Of a DNA stretch of 64,000 nucleotides, positions 63,488 through 64,000 are shown in pieces. The notes below the pieces were generated by a model. It worked only from the letters and a program-made list of their open reading frames with translations, ran no database searches and was not told the origin of the DNA. Source of the stretch: Pseudomonas svalbardensis. GTDB taxonomy: Bacteria; Pseudomonadota; Gammaproteobacteria; Pseudomonadales; Pseudomonadaceae. Each line of letters starts with the position of its first letter. Within the stretch, counting starts at the first letter, position 1. Made by a program: the position numbers and the translations under genes. The stretch lies in the NCBI RefSeq assembly GCF_030053115.1, contig NZ_CP125619.1, forward strand, positions 1,055,001 through 1,119,000, given 5' to 3'.

Positions 63488-64000
63488 TCAGACCATCAGC
63501 AGCAGCACAGCAACAAAGATGCTGCCGGCGGAGAAGGTCATGGTCCGAGACGACCAAGTGTTGAACCAACCTTGAAAGCTGGCGAGATCACGGGTCAGGG
63601 AAGTGGGCTGGCGAGTCCAGGACTGTCGGTCGAGGCGGAAGAACACGTAGATCTTCACCAGCGCGCCAACGATCTGGTTGTAATAGAGAATCGCCGGGTA
63701 GGCCGGGCCGATCGTGTGACCGGACAAAGACAGCAGCACGGTCAGGATCAGGCGGGTAATGCCGATCCACAGCAGGTAAACCAGGATGAACGCGGCGCCG
63801 TATTTGAAGGTGGCAATGAGCGCGACGGTCAGACCCAGCAGCGACGTCCACATCGACACACGCTGGTCGAACAGCACCACCGAAGTGAACAGGCCGAGAC
63901 GTTTCATCCCCAGGCCCAAGGCGCGGGAGTTCTGCCGCAGGTTGTTGCCGTACCAGCGGAACATCAGTTTGCGACTGGCCTTGATGAAGCTTTTTTCCGG
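63488..64000 (-). CDS. alg8: Alg8, alginate polymerase (C-terminal part)
   Basis: Alg8 is the inner-membrane glycosyltransferase (GT2) that polymerises mannuronate from GDP-mannuronate. Only the last 170 codons are in the window; the frame continues open past the right edge ([18 protein letters not shown] upstream of the first Met). The visible part carries hydrophobic spans (about [40 protein letters not shown] and the C-terminal [14 protein letters not shown]), as expected for the C-terminal membrane region. It is 35 bp before alg44; algD would lie upstream outside the window. Confidence 0.93.
   Translation of the reverse strand, partial: PEKSFIKASRKLMFRWYGNNLRQNSRALGLGMKRLGLFTSVVLFDQRVSMWTSLLGLTVALIATFKYGAAFILVYLLWIGITRLILTVLLSLSGHTIGPAYPAILYYNQIVGALVKIYVFFRLDRQSWTRQPTSLTRDLASFQGWFNTWSSRTMTFSAGSIFVAVLLLMV

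Noticed and set aside
49893-64000. Alginate operon as a novel exopolysaccharide system
   Set aside because: Gene order and active-site motifs match the known alg operon throughout. Only the insert between algL and algI and the algF-algA hairpin stand out.

Overview
The window reads as chromosome of a Pseudomonas from the broad P. fluorescens group. The evidence is a complete-order alginate operon, an hmgR/hmgABC cluster, several DUF families common in this genus, high GC content, and the GCGAGCAGGCTCGC-type REP elements typical of fluorescent pseudomonads. It is a mosaic of ordinary core metabolism, two iron-signalling loci and a few accessory islands. No tRNA, rRNA or CRISPR array was seen.

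Layout. 1-1015: the N-terminus of a Gly/Pro-rich, possibly bacteriocin-like protein runs off the left edge (minus strand), followed by a gene-poor stretch with a strong minus-strand terminator and a 45-bp inverted repeat. 1016-6893: a DUF1302 / DUF1329 envelope pair (DUF1329 carries a one-base frameshift) and a MalT-type LuxR regulator. 7053-10505: a 1150-residue DUF6543 (dermonecrotic-toxin-like) protein with three internal repeats. 10523-14730: homogentisate catabolism, with hmgR divergent from hmgABC and a perfect 17-bp operator between them. 14738-20062: a SirB1-family protein, then a four-gene operon of a Leu/Phe/Val-type dehydrogenase and 2-oxoacid dehydrogenase E1alpha, E1beta and E2 (the arrangement of PA3418-PA3415 in P. 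aeruginosa). Two of its enzymes lack a usual active-site residue. 20129-26290: yebG with a perfect LexA box, psiE, a DUF3509 protein, the sdaA-sdaC serine-degradation pair with a divergent LysR gene, and an HPF-like ribosome factor.

26378-38102 holds two cell-surface-signalling iron-uptake systems, transcribed divergently around one Fur-box-like site. On the minus strand is fecI-fecR-fecA. On the plus strand are DUF3649, a PepSY membrane protein, DUF3325, an ECF sigma factor, FecR and a TonB-dependent siderophore receptor. An IS110-family element flanked by REP sequences has inserted between that FecR and its receptor. Its non-coding 5' end contains a strong inverted repeat that could be part of a bridge RNA.

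38151-49697 holds smaller units: AraC/EamA, a DUF2165 protein, a 2-ketogluconate/hydroxypyruvate reductase, and a LysR gene divergent from an aaeAB-like aromatic-acid efflux operon (outer membrane factor, FUSC, DUF1656, HlyD). A REP pair, a SnoaL/DUF4440-like protein, an SDR and a small membrane protein follow. 49893-64000 is the alginate operon on the minus strand, algA back to the C-terminal part of alg8 at the right edge. It covers c-di-GMP control (Alg44), polymerisation (Alg8), periplasmic and outer-membrane passage (AlgK, AlgE), epimerisation (AlgG), lysis (AlgL), acetylation (AlgI, AlgJ, AlgF, AlgX) and precursor supply (AlgA). A 156-bp inverted-repeat element sits between algL and algI.

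Functions are assigned from remembered family features and visible motifs. No database search was run. Start codons were chosen from ribosome-binding sites and family lengths where stated.
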